Assembly: GCA_013138735.1 (NCBI GenBank)
Contig: WTCE01000009.1
Span: 1 to 64,000, forward strand
DNA length: 64,000 nucleotides
Origin: Crocinitomix sp.
GTDB lineage: Bacteria > Bacteroidota > Bacteroidia > Flavobacteriales_D > Crocinitomicaceae
Reading direction: 5' to 3'
Below are positions 7,490-15,969 of the stretch, one piece after another. Below the pieces are notes generated by a model. That model made no database searches. It had not been told where the DNA came from and saw nothing but the letters and a program-made list of their open reading frames with translations. Both the position numbers and the translations under genes were made by a program. Numbering within the stretch: the first letter of the stretch is position 1; the number at the start of each line of letters is the position of its first letter.

Positions 7490-10026
7490 AATGTCGTAAT
7501 ACTCTTTCTTTAATCAAACCACAACTAGATTCGTTAGTTATAATGAACTTACACGAATGTCGTAATACTCTTTCTTTAATCAAACCACAACTCTGAACCA
7601 ATAACCCAACTGTTACTACCCAATGTCGTAATACTCTTTCTTTAATCAAACCACAACAGCTTCAGATAAGAATACAAATTCTAGCTTAATGTCGTAATAC
7701 TCTTTCTTTAATCAAACCACAACTCGTATTGCTTTACGGCTTCATCCATTTTTAATGTCGTAATACTCTTTCTTTAATCAAACCACAACTGTAACTTTAC
7801 TGTTCCTTTAAAAGTTAGTAATGTCGTAATACTCTTTCTTTAATCAAACCACAACTGTATGAATCTAATGATAACAATTAAAGCTAATGTCGTAATACTC
7901 TTTCTTTAATCAAACCACAACCCAAGATAGTCACTGAATGCTTTCGCGTCAAATGTCGTAATACTCTTTCTTTAATCAAACCACAACTCCAATAGTCGTA
8001 AAACTCTCTTAACATTGAATGTCGTAATACTCTTTCTTTAATCAAACCACAACCCGTGAATTGAAAAATATAATCTGAAATATAATGTCGTAATACTCTT
8101 TCTTTAATCAAACCACAACTTATCATTTTAGGATCTAGATTCATTTTTGAATGTCGTAATACTCTTTCTTTAATCAAACCACAACTGATGTCCTTGATGG
8201 AGCTTTCAAAATCTAAATGTCGTAATACTCTTTCTTTAATCAAACCACAACTGAATGTCTGCAATCTTCTCGTCATACTCTAATGTCGTAATACTCTTTC
8301 TTTAATCAAACCACAACTGACCTCCAGCATTAGCCTTTTGATTTTTGAATGTCGTAATACTCTTTCTTTAATCAAACCACAACTCAACACCCAAATTGGA
8401 ATGTAAGGTTGCAAATGTCGTAATACTCTTTCTTTAATCAAACCACAACCCGCGTAAAGCTGGACTCCGATTTTGCATTAATGTCGTAATACTCTTTCTT
8501 TAATCAAACCACAACTTGTTGGTCGATTTGATAATGAACATTTTTAATGTCGTAATACTCTTTCTTTAATCAAACCACAACTTTAGCTAACTTCTTTAGT
8601 TGCTCTAATTGAATGTCGTAATACTCTTTCTTTAATCAAACCACAACCTGTGTCACCTGTTTTCGAATTTCGCGCACAATGTCGTAATACTCTTTCTTTA
8701 ATCAAACCACAACCCAGCAATAACAATATTTAAAGGAGGATTCAATGTCGTAATACTCTTTCTTTAATCAAACCACAACTAGATCTATTCATTTTATGCC
8801 GTTGCTATTAATGTCGTAATACTCTTTCTTTAATCAAACCACAACTTAAGTGCTGTAACCTAATCATTGAAGGCAAATGTCGTAATACTCTTTCTTTAAT
8901 CAAACCACAACATTAAATCGTTTTTGGTGTTCCATTTGTATAATGTCGTAATACTCTTTCTTTAATCAAACCACAACCAGCTGGGATACTAAATCAGATC
9001 ATGTGCTAATGTCGTAATACTCTTTCTTTAATCAAACCACAACTTACCTCATTGAATCTATCCTCAAAGGTTTAATGTCGTAATACTCTTTCTTTAATCA
9101 AACCACAACAAGGTCATACCAATAACGCGAGTCGGGTTTAATGTCGTAATACTCTTTCTTTAATCAAACCACAACATAGCATTAAAAATTGTCTCGGTCA
9201 TTGAAAATGTCGTAATACTCTTTCTTTAATCAAACCACAACTCCATCTAGCGGTGGATGAGGGATTGATAAAATGTCGTAATACTCTTTCTTTAATCAAA
9301 CCACAACTATATTTGGGGTTATGGCGCGTTGTAACGAATGTCGTAATACTCTTTCTTTAATCAAACCACAACAAACATCTTGAAAGTGATCGCTCCATAT
9401 TCAATGTCGTAATACTCTTTCTTTAATCAAACCACAACTACGGCTTAGACTGTTCACGACCTGTAACAAATGTCGTAATACTCTTTCTTTAATCAAACCA
9501 CAACTTTAATTATCTTATCAATTGCGTTTAATACAATGTCGTAATACTCTTTCTTTAATCAAACCACAACTGTTAAAGTGCGCACCGTCTATTTGTTTAC
9601 AATGTCGTAATACTCTTTCTTTAATCAAACCACAACTAGACGAAATGACTTGGGACGCTGCAACTAAATGTCGTAATACTCTTTCTTTAATCAAACCACA
9701 ACTTATGCTAGTGACCTAAGTTATGAGGGAATAATGTCGTAATACTCTTTCTTTAATCAAACCACAACCGGATGGGGTCATTTTGTTAAGGTTGCACAAA
9801 TGTCGTAATACTCTTTCTTTAATCAAACCACAACTGATAAGGTTGCGAAATTTGCAGGTACTTAAATGTCGTAATACTCTGTCTTTAATCAAACCACAAC
9901 TTCCTAATGTGATGGCTAATGATTGCATGTAATGTCGTAATACTCTTTCTTTAATCAAACCACAACTGTAATGTGAAGTTACTTTGAACTGCAATAAATG
10001 TCGTAATACTCTTTCTTTAATCAAAC
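7490..10026 (-). CRISPR. Type II-C CRISPR array, 39 repeats and 38 spacers
   Basis: A 36-bp repeat begins GTTGTGGTTTGATTAAAG and ends AGAGTATTACGACATT in the transcribed (minus) orientation. It recurs with a 66-bp period: 30-bp spacers except one of 29 bp at 9308-9336. I traced 39 copies. All inspected copies are identical except a T-to-G change (plus strand) in the copy at 9865 and the last copy at 9997, which matches only 30 bases before diverging. Orientation is fixed by complementarity to the tracrRNA anti-repeat, so transcription runs right to left, toward cas2. The degenerate copy is then at the 5' end of the transcript, as described for other II-C arrays. Short open frames inside the array are repeat artefacts. 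I could not test spacer targets. Confidence 0.97.
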
Positions 10027-10141
10027 GAATGATAATTATTTTCAATACGCCATCTGCGTTTTCTGTTTAACAGTAATTCCGTCTATGTCAAAGAACAATC
10101 CACACTAATTTACGATTAATTCCGATATGATCAAAAAACCA
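10027..10141. other. Promoter-side flank of the CRISPR array
   Basis: These 115 bp lie upstream of the array in its transcribed direction and should contain the pre-crRNA promoter, but I found no good TAnnTTTG match on the minus strand. No gene is visible. Confidence 0.3.
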
Positions 10142-10172
10142 TTAATTTAAAATCAGGTATTTATACCCTTGT
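10142..10172. repeat. 31-bp direct repeat, right copy flanking the CRISPR-Cas locus
   Basis: Matches 1139-1169 at 30 of 31 positions in the same orientation (TTAATTTAAAATCA, G instead of C, GTATTTATACCCTTGT). It lies 115 bp beyond the last CRISPR repeat and about 95 bp before the start of the next gene. Confidence 0.85.
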
Positions 10173-10267
10173 TTTGGGGATTCATTTTCCCGATTTTTGA
10201 TAATGCGTTACCCATCTATGGTTGTTGCCCAAAACACATTTCCTTGAGAAAAGTAGAGATAGCAAAT

Positions 10268-10621
10268 ATGACTTGGTTTATTTTTGGCGGTTTAATTATC
10301 GCCTTAGAATATATTATCGCCAGTATTTTTCTCTTATTTACGGTCGTTGGTGTTTCATTTGCCAAAGAAACGCTTAAAATAGGCTCGCTAAATTCAGGCC
10401 CCTTTGGAAAACGTGTTTACCAAAGACGCAACTTTGGTCAACCTTCCATCTTCTTAAATATCATTTGGATTTTATTCGGAGGAATATGGATTGCCTTGTC
10501 TCATTTGATTTTAGGAACTGCATTTGCCATTACCATCATTGGTTTCCCTTTTGCACAAAAACATTATAGAATGGCTGCCATTGCGTTAAAACCCTATGGT
10601 GTAGAAATAATGGACGATTAG
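10268..10621 (+). CDS. YccF-domain inner-membrane protein
   Basis: A 117-residue protein made of two YccF domains, each a hydrophobic segment followed by a short loop: TWFIFGGLIIALEYIIASIFLLFTV then GVSFAKETLKIGSLNSGPFGK, and IIWILFGGIWIALSHLILGTAFAITI then GFPFAQKHYRMAAIALKPYG. The repeated W...GG, G.PFA and PFG/PYG signatures are typical. Function is unknown in the family; it is an inner-membrane protein. I chose the ATG at 10268 because it starts at the first domain. The frame is open back to a TTG at 10169, but that extension would run into the direct repeat and adds an unrelated sequence. Confidence 0.85.
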   Translation: MTWFIFGGLIIALEYIIASIFLLFTVVGVSFAKETLKIGSLNSGPFGKRVYQRRNFGQPSIFLNIIWILFGGIWIALSHLILGTAFAITIIGFPFAQKHYRMAAIALKPYGVEIMDD

Positions 10622-10974
10622 CAAAACCCTCTCCCCTACAAAGGGTCAACTTTACAGAAAAATATAACGGAAAAAGTATTATTGCACCTACTTGCAACAA
10701 ATGGCAAAGTAGACATGCATTTATTGTGTAACATATATTCACCCACTACATTTGCTATTATTTTAAAAATAGCGAGATTGACTGTGCCCGTTCAAAAAAC
10801 TACAAAACCATTTCTTATACCATTCAAATATTGAATAAAATGAAGCATCAATCACACATTCCCCTAAATTGTGCTTAGCTTTGTTTGCGAGGGATTGAAC
10901 CAATATTTGTGTTGAACTGTTTTAAGAAAGCAGTGCCACAAGTTAAGGCATTTCAATTATCAGAATAATAAAGA
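10622..10974. other. Intergenic stretch before the shikimate genes
   Basis: About 350 bp with no plausible gene. It contains a weak hairpin (GCTATT/AATAGC around 10754-10773) and, closer to the next gene, a perfect TAGCTTTG -7-like element at 10876-10883 without a clear -33 TTG. The second half is AT-rich and probably the leader of the downstream operon. Confidence 0.4.
10876..10883 (+). promoter_or_regulatory. Candidate -7 element for the aro operon
   Basis: TAGCTTTG matches TAnnTTTG exactly. No TTG is found 19-21 bp upstream, so it is only a candidate. It would give a leader of roughly 85 nt before the start at 10975. Confidence 0.35.
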
Positions 10975-12033
10975 ATGGAAGTATTAAAAAATATCAAACG
11001 CCCAATTATAATTTCAGGCCCTTGTAGTGCTGAAACTGAGGATCAAATGATGCAAACCGCCCGTGATTTAAAGGCTACGGGGAAGATTAATATTTTACGT
11101 GCAGGAATTTGGAAACCGCGCACGCGCCCCAATTCTTTTGAAGGGGTTGGTGAGATTGGTTTAGAATGGCTGATAAATGCAGGTATAGAAACAGGACTAC
11201 CTGTTATTACTGAAGTTGCAAATGCCAAGCACGTTGATGCGGCTTTAAAGGCTGGATTTAAAATGTTATGGATTGGCGCTCGAACAACAGTTAATCCATT
11301 TGCTGTTCAAGAAATTGCGGATGCTTTAAAAGGCACAGGGATTGAAATGCTTGTAAAAAACCCTATCAATCCTGATCTTAATTTGTGGATTGGTGGAATT
11401 GAACGGATGAAAAATGCTGGCTTAGAAGAAGTACATGCGATTCACCGTGGCTTTTCGTCAGTTAAAAGTAAAACTTACCGGAACGAACCCATGTGGGAAA
11501 TCCCCTTGGCTTTAAAACAAGAGTTTCCCAACATAAATTTAATTTGCGATCCCAGTCATATTACTGGAAGACGAGCTTTATTACAATCCGTTTCTCAAAA
11601 AGCCATGGATTTGATCTATGATGGATTGATGATTGAATCGCACATTGATCCAGACAACGCTTGGAGTGATGCAAAACAACAAATTACGCCAGCGGTTTTA
11701 AACGAACTACTTGGAAATTTGATTCTGCGTACAGTAAACACAGATAATCTTGAAGTCAATCAAAATTTGACCGAATTGCGAAATTCGATTGACGGAATAG
11801 ACGCCGAACTCAACGAATTAATTGCCAAACGAATGGCCGTTGCTACAGAAATAGGGAATTATAAAAAGGAACATAACATCACTATTTTGCAACCAAAACG
11901 TTGGGAAGAAATTCAAAAAAGACAATTAAAACTAGGATTAGAACATGGTCTTTCTTCCAAATTTATTGCAAAGTATTTAGAAGCAATTCACCAGGAATCA
12001 ATCCGTCATCAAACAGCGGTAATGAATAAATAA
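10975..12033 (+). CDS. Bifunctional DAHP synthase / chorismate mutase
   Basis: A 352-residue enzyme joining the entry step of aromatic amino-acid synthesis to the step leading to prephenate. Residues 1 to about 250 form a beta-type DAHP synthase barrel (IISGPCSAETEDQM, GIWKPRTRPNSFEGVG, WIGARTTVNPF, LVKNPINPD, HRGFSS, CDPSHITGRR, ESHIDPD). It condenses phosphoenolpyruvate with erythrose 4-phosphate. Residues about 262-345 are an all-helical AroQ chorismate mutase (LTELRNSIDGIDAELNELI, KRMAVATEIGNYK). Fusion with the mutase at the C-terminus is the standard Bacteroidota arrangement. The stop shares one base with the ATG of aroA (TAATG), so the genes are translationally coupled. Confidence 0.94.
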   Translation: MEVLKNIKRPIIISGPCSAETEDQMMQTARDLKATGKINILRAGIWKPRTRPNSFEGVGEIGLEWLINAGIETGLPVITEVANAKHVDAALKAGFKMLWIGARTTVNPFAVQEIADALKGTGIEMLVKNPINPDLNLWIGGIERMKNAGLEEVHAIHRGFSSVKSKTYRNEPMWEIPLALKQEFPNINLICDPSHITGRRALLQSVSQKAMDLIYDGLMIESHIDPDNAWSDAKQQITPAVLNELLGNLILRTVNTDNLEVNQNLTELRNSIDGIDAELNELIAKRMAVATEIGNYKKEHNITILQPKRWEEIQKRQLKLGLEHGLSSKFIAKYLEAIHQESIRHQTAVMNK

Positions 12034-13268
12034 TGGAAGTATTTATCGACGCAAATCAGATTATAACTGAGGTTAATATTCCACCTTCAAAAAGTTATGC
12101 GCAACGCGCTATCTTGGCTGCGGCTTTATCCTATAACACAAGTCTTTTACAAAACGTTGGTTCAAGTGCAGATGTTTTAGCCATGATTGAGGTGGCTAAG
12201 AAATTGGGAGCTAAGGTTGAAATTCAAGATCCAAACATAAGCATAACGGGATCAATCAATCCGATAGAGCGGAATTTAAATGTTGGCGAATCCGGTTTAG
12301 GAATGCGATTAGTAACGGCGATTGCTGCGGTTCTTGATGGCGATTTCGTATTAGCAGGAGAAGGCAGTTTGATGGATCGGCCAATGGACGAGTTTGCACG
12401 CATATTACCTCAATTGGGCGTGGCGTATGAGCAAGTTAAGGATGCAGGACATTTTCAAATTTTTGGAAACGCACATCCTTCAAAAATAGAAATGGACGGT
12501 GCATTAAGTTCTCAATACCTTTCAGGATTATTAATGGCATTGCCTTTACTAGAAGGTGATTCTCACATTTTTGTGCATAAGTTAAAAAGTAAACCCTATA
12601 TCAATATTACGCTAGATGTGATGGAAGCTTTTAGCGTACATGTGGAACATAAACAATTTTCTCATTTTAGTATTTCGGGGAATCAAAACTATCAGCTTGA
12701 GCAAACCTTCAAAATTGAAGGTGATTATAGTGGCGCATCAATTTGGATGGTCCACGGCGCATTAAATAATGGTATTTTAATTAAAGGATTAAACCCGCAA
12801 TCTGTTCAAGGAGATAAGCAAATGTTGCAGGCGCTTACTGTAGCAGATGTCAACTATAATTGGACGAATGATGGTCTAAAAATAATTAAGTCAACCATAA
12901 ACCCGTTTCATTTTGACGCTACCGAATGTCCCGACCTTTTTCCTTCATTAGTTGTGTTAGCCGCTGCGGCCAATGGTATTAGTAAAGTCACTGGCACACA
13001 CAGATTGATTCATAAAGAAAGCAATCGTGCACTGGTATTGCAAAAAGAATTTAGGGAATTGGGTTTAGATATTGAACTCAAGGCCGACTCAATGATAATT
13101 CATGGAACTGGAACATTAAAGGATGGAAATATACATTCGAATAATGACCACAGAATTGCTATGGCTGGTGCAATTGCTGCCTGCTTAACAAAAAATGGAA
13201 TCACAGTTGTGAATAGCGAAAGTGTTGCGAAGAGTTATCCTGAATTTTGGCAAAATTTTGAACTTTAA
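12033..13268 (+). CDS. aroA: 3-phosphoshikimate 1-carboxyvinyltransferase (EPSP synthase)
   Basis: A 411-residue cytosolic enzyme that transfers enolpyruvyl from phosphoenolpyruvate to shikimate 3-phosphate. Visible motifs are the substrate lysine in PPSKSYAQRA, GESGLGMRL in place of the enterobacterial GNAGTAMR loop, DRPMDEFARILPQLG, SSQYLSGLLMALPLL, GDYSGASIW, TECPDLFPSLVVLAA, HKESNRA, NDHRIAMAGAIAA and the terminal SVAKSYPEFW. It is somewhat shorter than the E. coli enzyme (427 aa) and the phosphoenolpyruvate loop is divergent. It starts at 12033, overlapping the previous stop by one base, so both shikimate genes form one operon. Confidence 0.93.
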   Translation: MEVFIDANQIITEVNIPPSKSYAQRAILAAALSYNTSLLQNVGSSADVLAMIEVAKKLGAKVEIQDPNISITGSINPIERNLNVGESGLGMRLVTAIAAVLDGDFVLAGEGSLMDRPMDEFARILPQLGVAYEQVKDAGHFQIFGNAHPSKIEMDGALSSQYLSGLLMALPLLEGDSHIFVHKLKSKPYINITLDVMEAFSVHVEHKQFSHFSISGNQNYQLEQTFKIEGDYSGASIWMVHGALNNGILIKGLNPQSVQGDKQMLQALTVADVNYNWTNDGLKIIKSTINPFHFDATECPDLFPSLVVLAAAANGISKVTGTHRLIHKESNRALVLQKEFRELGLDIELKADSMIIHGTGTLKDGNIHSNNDHRIAMAGAIAACLTKNGITVVNSESVAKSYPEFWQNFEL

Positions 13269-13347
13269 CAGGTTGAATTAATTCGCCACAACTAACTTCT
13301 ACATTCCAAATCAAACTGAATTACAAGCATAAGTTGATAATTTAATC

Positions 13348-13355
13348 TAAATTTG
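13348..13355 (+). promoter_or_regulatory. -7 element of the sensor kinase gene
   Basis: TAAATTTG, an exact TAnnTTTG. It predicts a transcription start near 13361, which is 19 nt before an ATC codon at 13380 and 196 nt before the first conventional start. No good -33 element was found. Confidence 0.45.
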
Positions 13356-13379
13356 CGCAACCAATAAATCCAAAAAAGT

Positions 13380-14579
13380 ATCGCTAAATCGAATAACTAT
13401 CAACTAGAATTAGACGCCTCACTTGATCAGGCGCGATACAATCTATCTAAAAACCTAACCTTATTATCAACTGGTTTATTACTTATAATTGGCGTTATCT
13501 ATTTCTTTGAGAATGACTTATCGGCATACTTAATTATTGCTGGCGGAATAATTTCTTTGATTTCCTATATTGCAACAGTGCGTACTAAAAAATACCGCAC
13601 TCCCGTCATGGTTAGTTTAATTCTATTGACCATGCTCAATGTTTTTAACCTATCGTTGACATCCAATTTTTATCATATTGGTGATTATTTTTGGGTAATT
13701 TGTATTGTAACATCAGGGTTTTTCATTTTAGGCAAAAATTGGGGAATTCTCCTCATCATTGTTAACCTTTCAGTTATATACGTCATTTTCTATATGATTC
13801 GAATTGAGATGGTAGAACAAATACCAAAGCCGTTCACAGATTTTAGCCAAATGAACTTTTTCATTAATTTATGCATGGGTGGTGTCCTATTTTCATTTTT
13901 AATTATTCAGTTTTTAAAGGAGAATAAGGAAATGGCGCAGAAATACCTCCTCGCAAATAGTGAATTGCAATTAATGAATGAAGAAAAAACGGTGATGCTT
14001 AAAGAAATTCACCACCGCGTTAAAAACAATTTACAAATAGTAACAAGTTTGTTACGCTTACAAACGAGTGACGTTGATGACCCCAAAGTTCTCAATGAAT
14101 TTTCCGAAGCCATAGATCGTATTTCTGCTATTGCTAAAATTCACGAAAAAATGTACAATAATAAGTCACTCAATCAAATTGATTTATCCGAATATTTAGA
14201 AGATTTAATTACTGACTTGCTCACTTCTTATACAGACAAAAACACGATTCAAGCTGAAATCAACTCGAACATTAATTTTATTCCGCCCAAAGACCTTGTG
14301 CCAATTGCTTTAATTTTTAATGAATTAGTGACCAACTCGGTAAAGCACGCATTTAAAAATCAAGAACACAGCAAAATAATAATAGACGCATTTATTACAG
14401 ATGAAAATCGCGTAAAACTCTCCTATTCGGACAATGGAAGTTGGGCTGAGCCAAAAAAAGTATCCCAAAGCATTGGACTAGATTTAATTGAAAGTTTTGT
14501 TGAGCAATTAGATGGCACTTATGAGATTGATAAGACCAACGGCACTAAATATGTGATTCATTTTGTAATTAAAGAATAG
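13380..14579 (+). CDS. Membrane sensor histidine kinase, HisKA_2 type, start codon unclear
   Basis: The conserved part has several transmembrane helices, then a helix leading to [22 protein letters not shown], the HisKA_2 dimerisation/phosphoacceptor motif, then HATPase motifs ([41 protein letters not shown]). It would autophosphorylate on the histidine of EIHHR; no partner regulator lies nearby. The first normal start is a TTG at 13557 in the middle of a hydrophobic helix. The frame is open upstream from 13368 and reads [18 protein letters not shown] then a complete transmembrane helix ([16 protein letters not shown]), so I extend it to the ATC at 13380. No ATG, GTG or TTG exists in that extension. 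Either a rare start codon or a lost start is possible. Confidence 0.75.
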   Translation: MAKSNNYQLELDASLDQARYNLSKNLTLLSTGLLLIIGVIYFFENDLSAYLIIAGGIISLISYIATVRTKKYRTPVMVSLILLTMLNVFNLSLTSNFYHIGDYFWVICIVTSGFFILGKNWGILLIIVNLSVIYVIFYMIRIEMVEQIPKPFTDFSQMNFFINLCMGGVLFSFLIIQFLKENKEMAQKYLLANSELQLMNEEKTVMLKEIHHRVKNNLQIVTSLLRLQTSDVDDPKVLNEFSEAIDRISAIAKIHEKMYNNKSLNQIDLSEYLEDLITDLLTSYTDKNTIQAEINSNINFIPPKDLVPIALIFNELVTNSVKHAFKNQEHSKIIIDAFITDENRVKLSYSDNGSWAEPKKVSQSIGLDLIESFVEQLDGTYEIDKTNGTKYVIHFVIKE

Positions 14580-14628
14580 GTGTTAGTCATTTGTCAAAAA
14601 AAATAAAATTACTCATTGATAATTGCTT

Positions 14629-15495
14629 TTAATCTTTTAAGTCTGTGAAAATCTCCTCAGCATGTTCGAAGATAATCAAATGGCCTTCTTCAGGAAACAA
14701 CTTCAATGTTGCATTTGGAATTTCATTTCTCATCAATTCAGCCCATTTATGAGGTACATTATTATCTTTTTCTCCTTGCCAAAATGCAATTGGTACCTGA
14801 ATTTTATTCAAGTTGAATTCCCAATCTCTCACTAATAACCGCGAAATTTCATAGGCCACACCTTCGCTTCCATTTCTAAAAGCTTCTGTAAACATCTGTT
14901 CAATAATACCCATGACTGCGTCATTTTGCAAGATTTCCTGATCTGGTTCACTCATGATTTTTAAAAACCCTTTAAGTGCCTTTTTTGGATTTTTCGAGAG
15001 TTGTTTCGCTTGAATTCTGAGCATTAACCTCAATAAAAAAGGAAAACGTCTAGCAAGGTTAAGCATGATTTTCACTTCTTTTGAAAGGTGCTTTTTACTC
15101 TGGTCATCATAAGGAGCAAAACCACTGATTATTGCGGTTTTGCGGACGTTTCTTGGAAATAAATAGGCGATTCCAAGCGCAAAAGGAGACCCTGCAGACA
15201 TTCCTGCAGCTGAAAAAGATTCAATTTTTAAATGTTCCGTTAATTGCTTTACGTCCTTTGCAAAATCAAGAATGGTGCCGTCTGGATTAAAATCCGAAAT
15301 TCCATGACCTGGGCGATCAATTGTTATTATTCTTAAATCGTTCTCAATAGCAAATGACATATCATAATGCATTTCTAATCTGGAACTTTGAGAACCGTGA
15401 CAATAGACAATCGGATAACCCTTAAGATTTCCGTACTCCGCAAATCCTAATTTCCTGCCATCTTTTAAAATGATTTGTTGGTTAATAATACTCAT
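14629..15495 (-). CDS. Alpha/beta hydrolase
   Basis: A cytosolic alpha/beta-hydrolase fold protein of about 288 residues. It has the HGSQSSRLEMH oxyanion region, DRPGHGISDF, the nucleophile elbow GMSAGS, FWQGEKDNNVPHKW supplying the acidic residue, and GHLIIFEHAEE with the catalytic histidine. Substrate cannot be inferred. A longer start at 15510 adds MNIAT; I prefer the second ATG at 15495 because alignment to this family normally begins near the IILKDGRKLGFAEYG strand. It converges on the sensor kinase gene, with 49 bp between them. Confidence 0.85.
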   Translation of the reverse strand: MSIINQQIILKDGRKLGFAEYGNLKGYPIVYCHGSQSSRLEMHYDMSFAIENDLRIITIDRPGHGISDFNPDGTILDFAKDVKQLTEHLKIESFSAAGMSAGSPFALGIAYLFPRNVRKTAIISGFAPYDDQSKKHLSKEVKIMLNLARRFPFLLRLMLRIQAKQLSKNPKKALKGFLKIMSEPDQEILQNDAVMGIIEQMFTEAFRNGSEGVAYEISRLLVRDWEFNLNKIQVPIAFWQGEKDNNVPHKWAELMRNEIPNATLKLFPEEGHLIIFEHAEEIFTDLKD

Positions 15496-15628
15496 AGTTG
15501 CTATATTCAATATCTTATCAGCGTTAAATAAATATAAGCATTTAGCTTGTTTTCGCTATGCGCCGATATTTATTTTGCGCTAGGCATAGTTATTCGCTAG
15601 TATAGTTTTAAAAGATATATGTCTCCGT

Positions 15629-15844
15629 TTACAATTGGCTCCAGTCTGTTGACACAATAATTACAATTTGTAAGATTGTAAGTGCCAAAACGCTCCATGC
15701 CATAATTCGACCTGATTTTGATTTGGGTATCTTAATCCAGAATAATACAACAAAACAATACATGAACATGAAATTTGAGTTCGATATATTCTCAATTCCT
15801 TTCACATTTTCCTTTTGCCACATTCCTGTATAATTCGGGCGCAT
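15629..15844 (-). CDS. Small hypothetical membrane protein
   Basis: A 71-residue frame with two hydrophobic segments (FMFMYCFVVLFWI and MAWSVLALTILQIVIIVS) separated by a basic loop KIPKSKSGR. I recognise no family. It sits alone between the hydrolase and the exopolysaccharide-type operon, all on the minus strand. The clear two-helix hairpin makes it a plausible gene, but nothing confirms expression. Confidence 0.45.
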   Translation of the reverse strand: MRPNYTGMWQKENVKGIENISNSNFMFMYCFVVLFWIKIPKSKSGRIMAWSVLALTILQIVIIVSTDWSQL

Positions 15845-15969
15845 TTTTATAGGCTTTGAAGGATGCAGTGCGTTATAGGTTTTCCAGTTTAAAATGACCT
15901 TAATAAGATGAATAATTAGGATGAAAATAAAATTTTACATTAATCCATTGATAATTGCACATTCAATTT

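Noticed and set aside
7490-7525. A promoter inside each CRISPR repeat, as in Neisseria II-C arrays
   Set aside because: No TAnnTTTG occurs in the repeat in the transcribed orientation, so the Neisseria arrangement is not supported here.
7434-10045. Several short open frames across the CRISPR array on both strands
   Set aside because: They are created by the 36-bp repeat (recurring GLIKERVLRH or CRNTLSLIKPQL) and have no independent coding signal.
10169-10267. Extended TTG start for the YccF-domain protein
   Set aside because: The extra 33 residues are unrelated to the YccF domain and begin inside the 31-bp direct repeat; the ATG at 10268 starts exactly at the domain.
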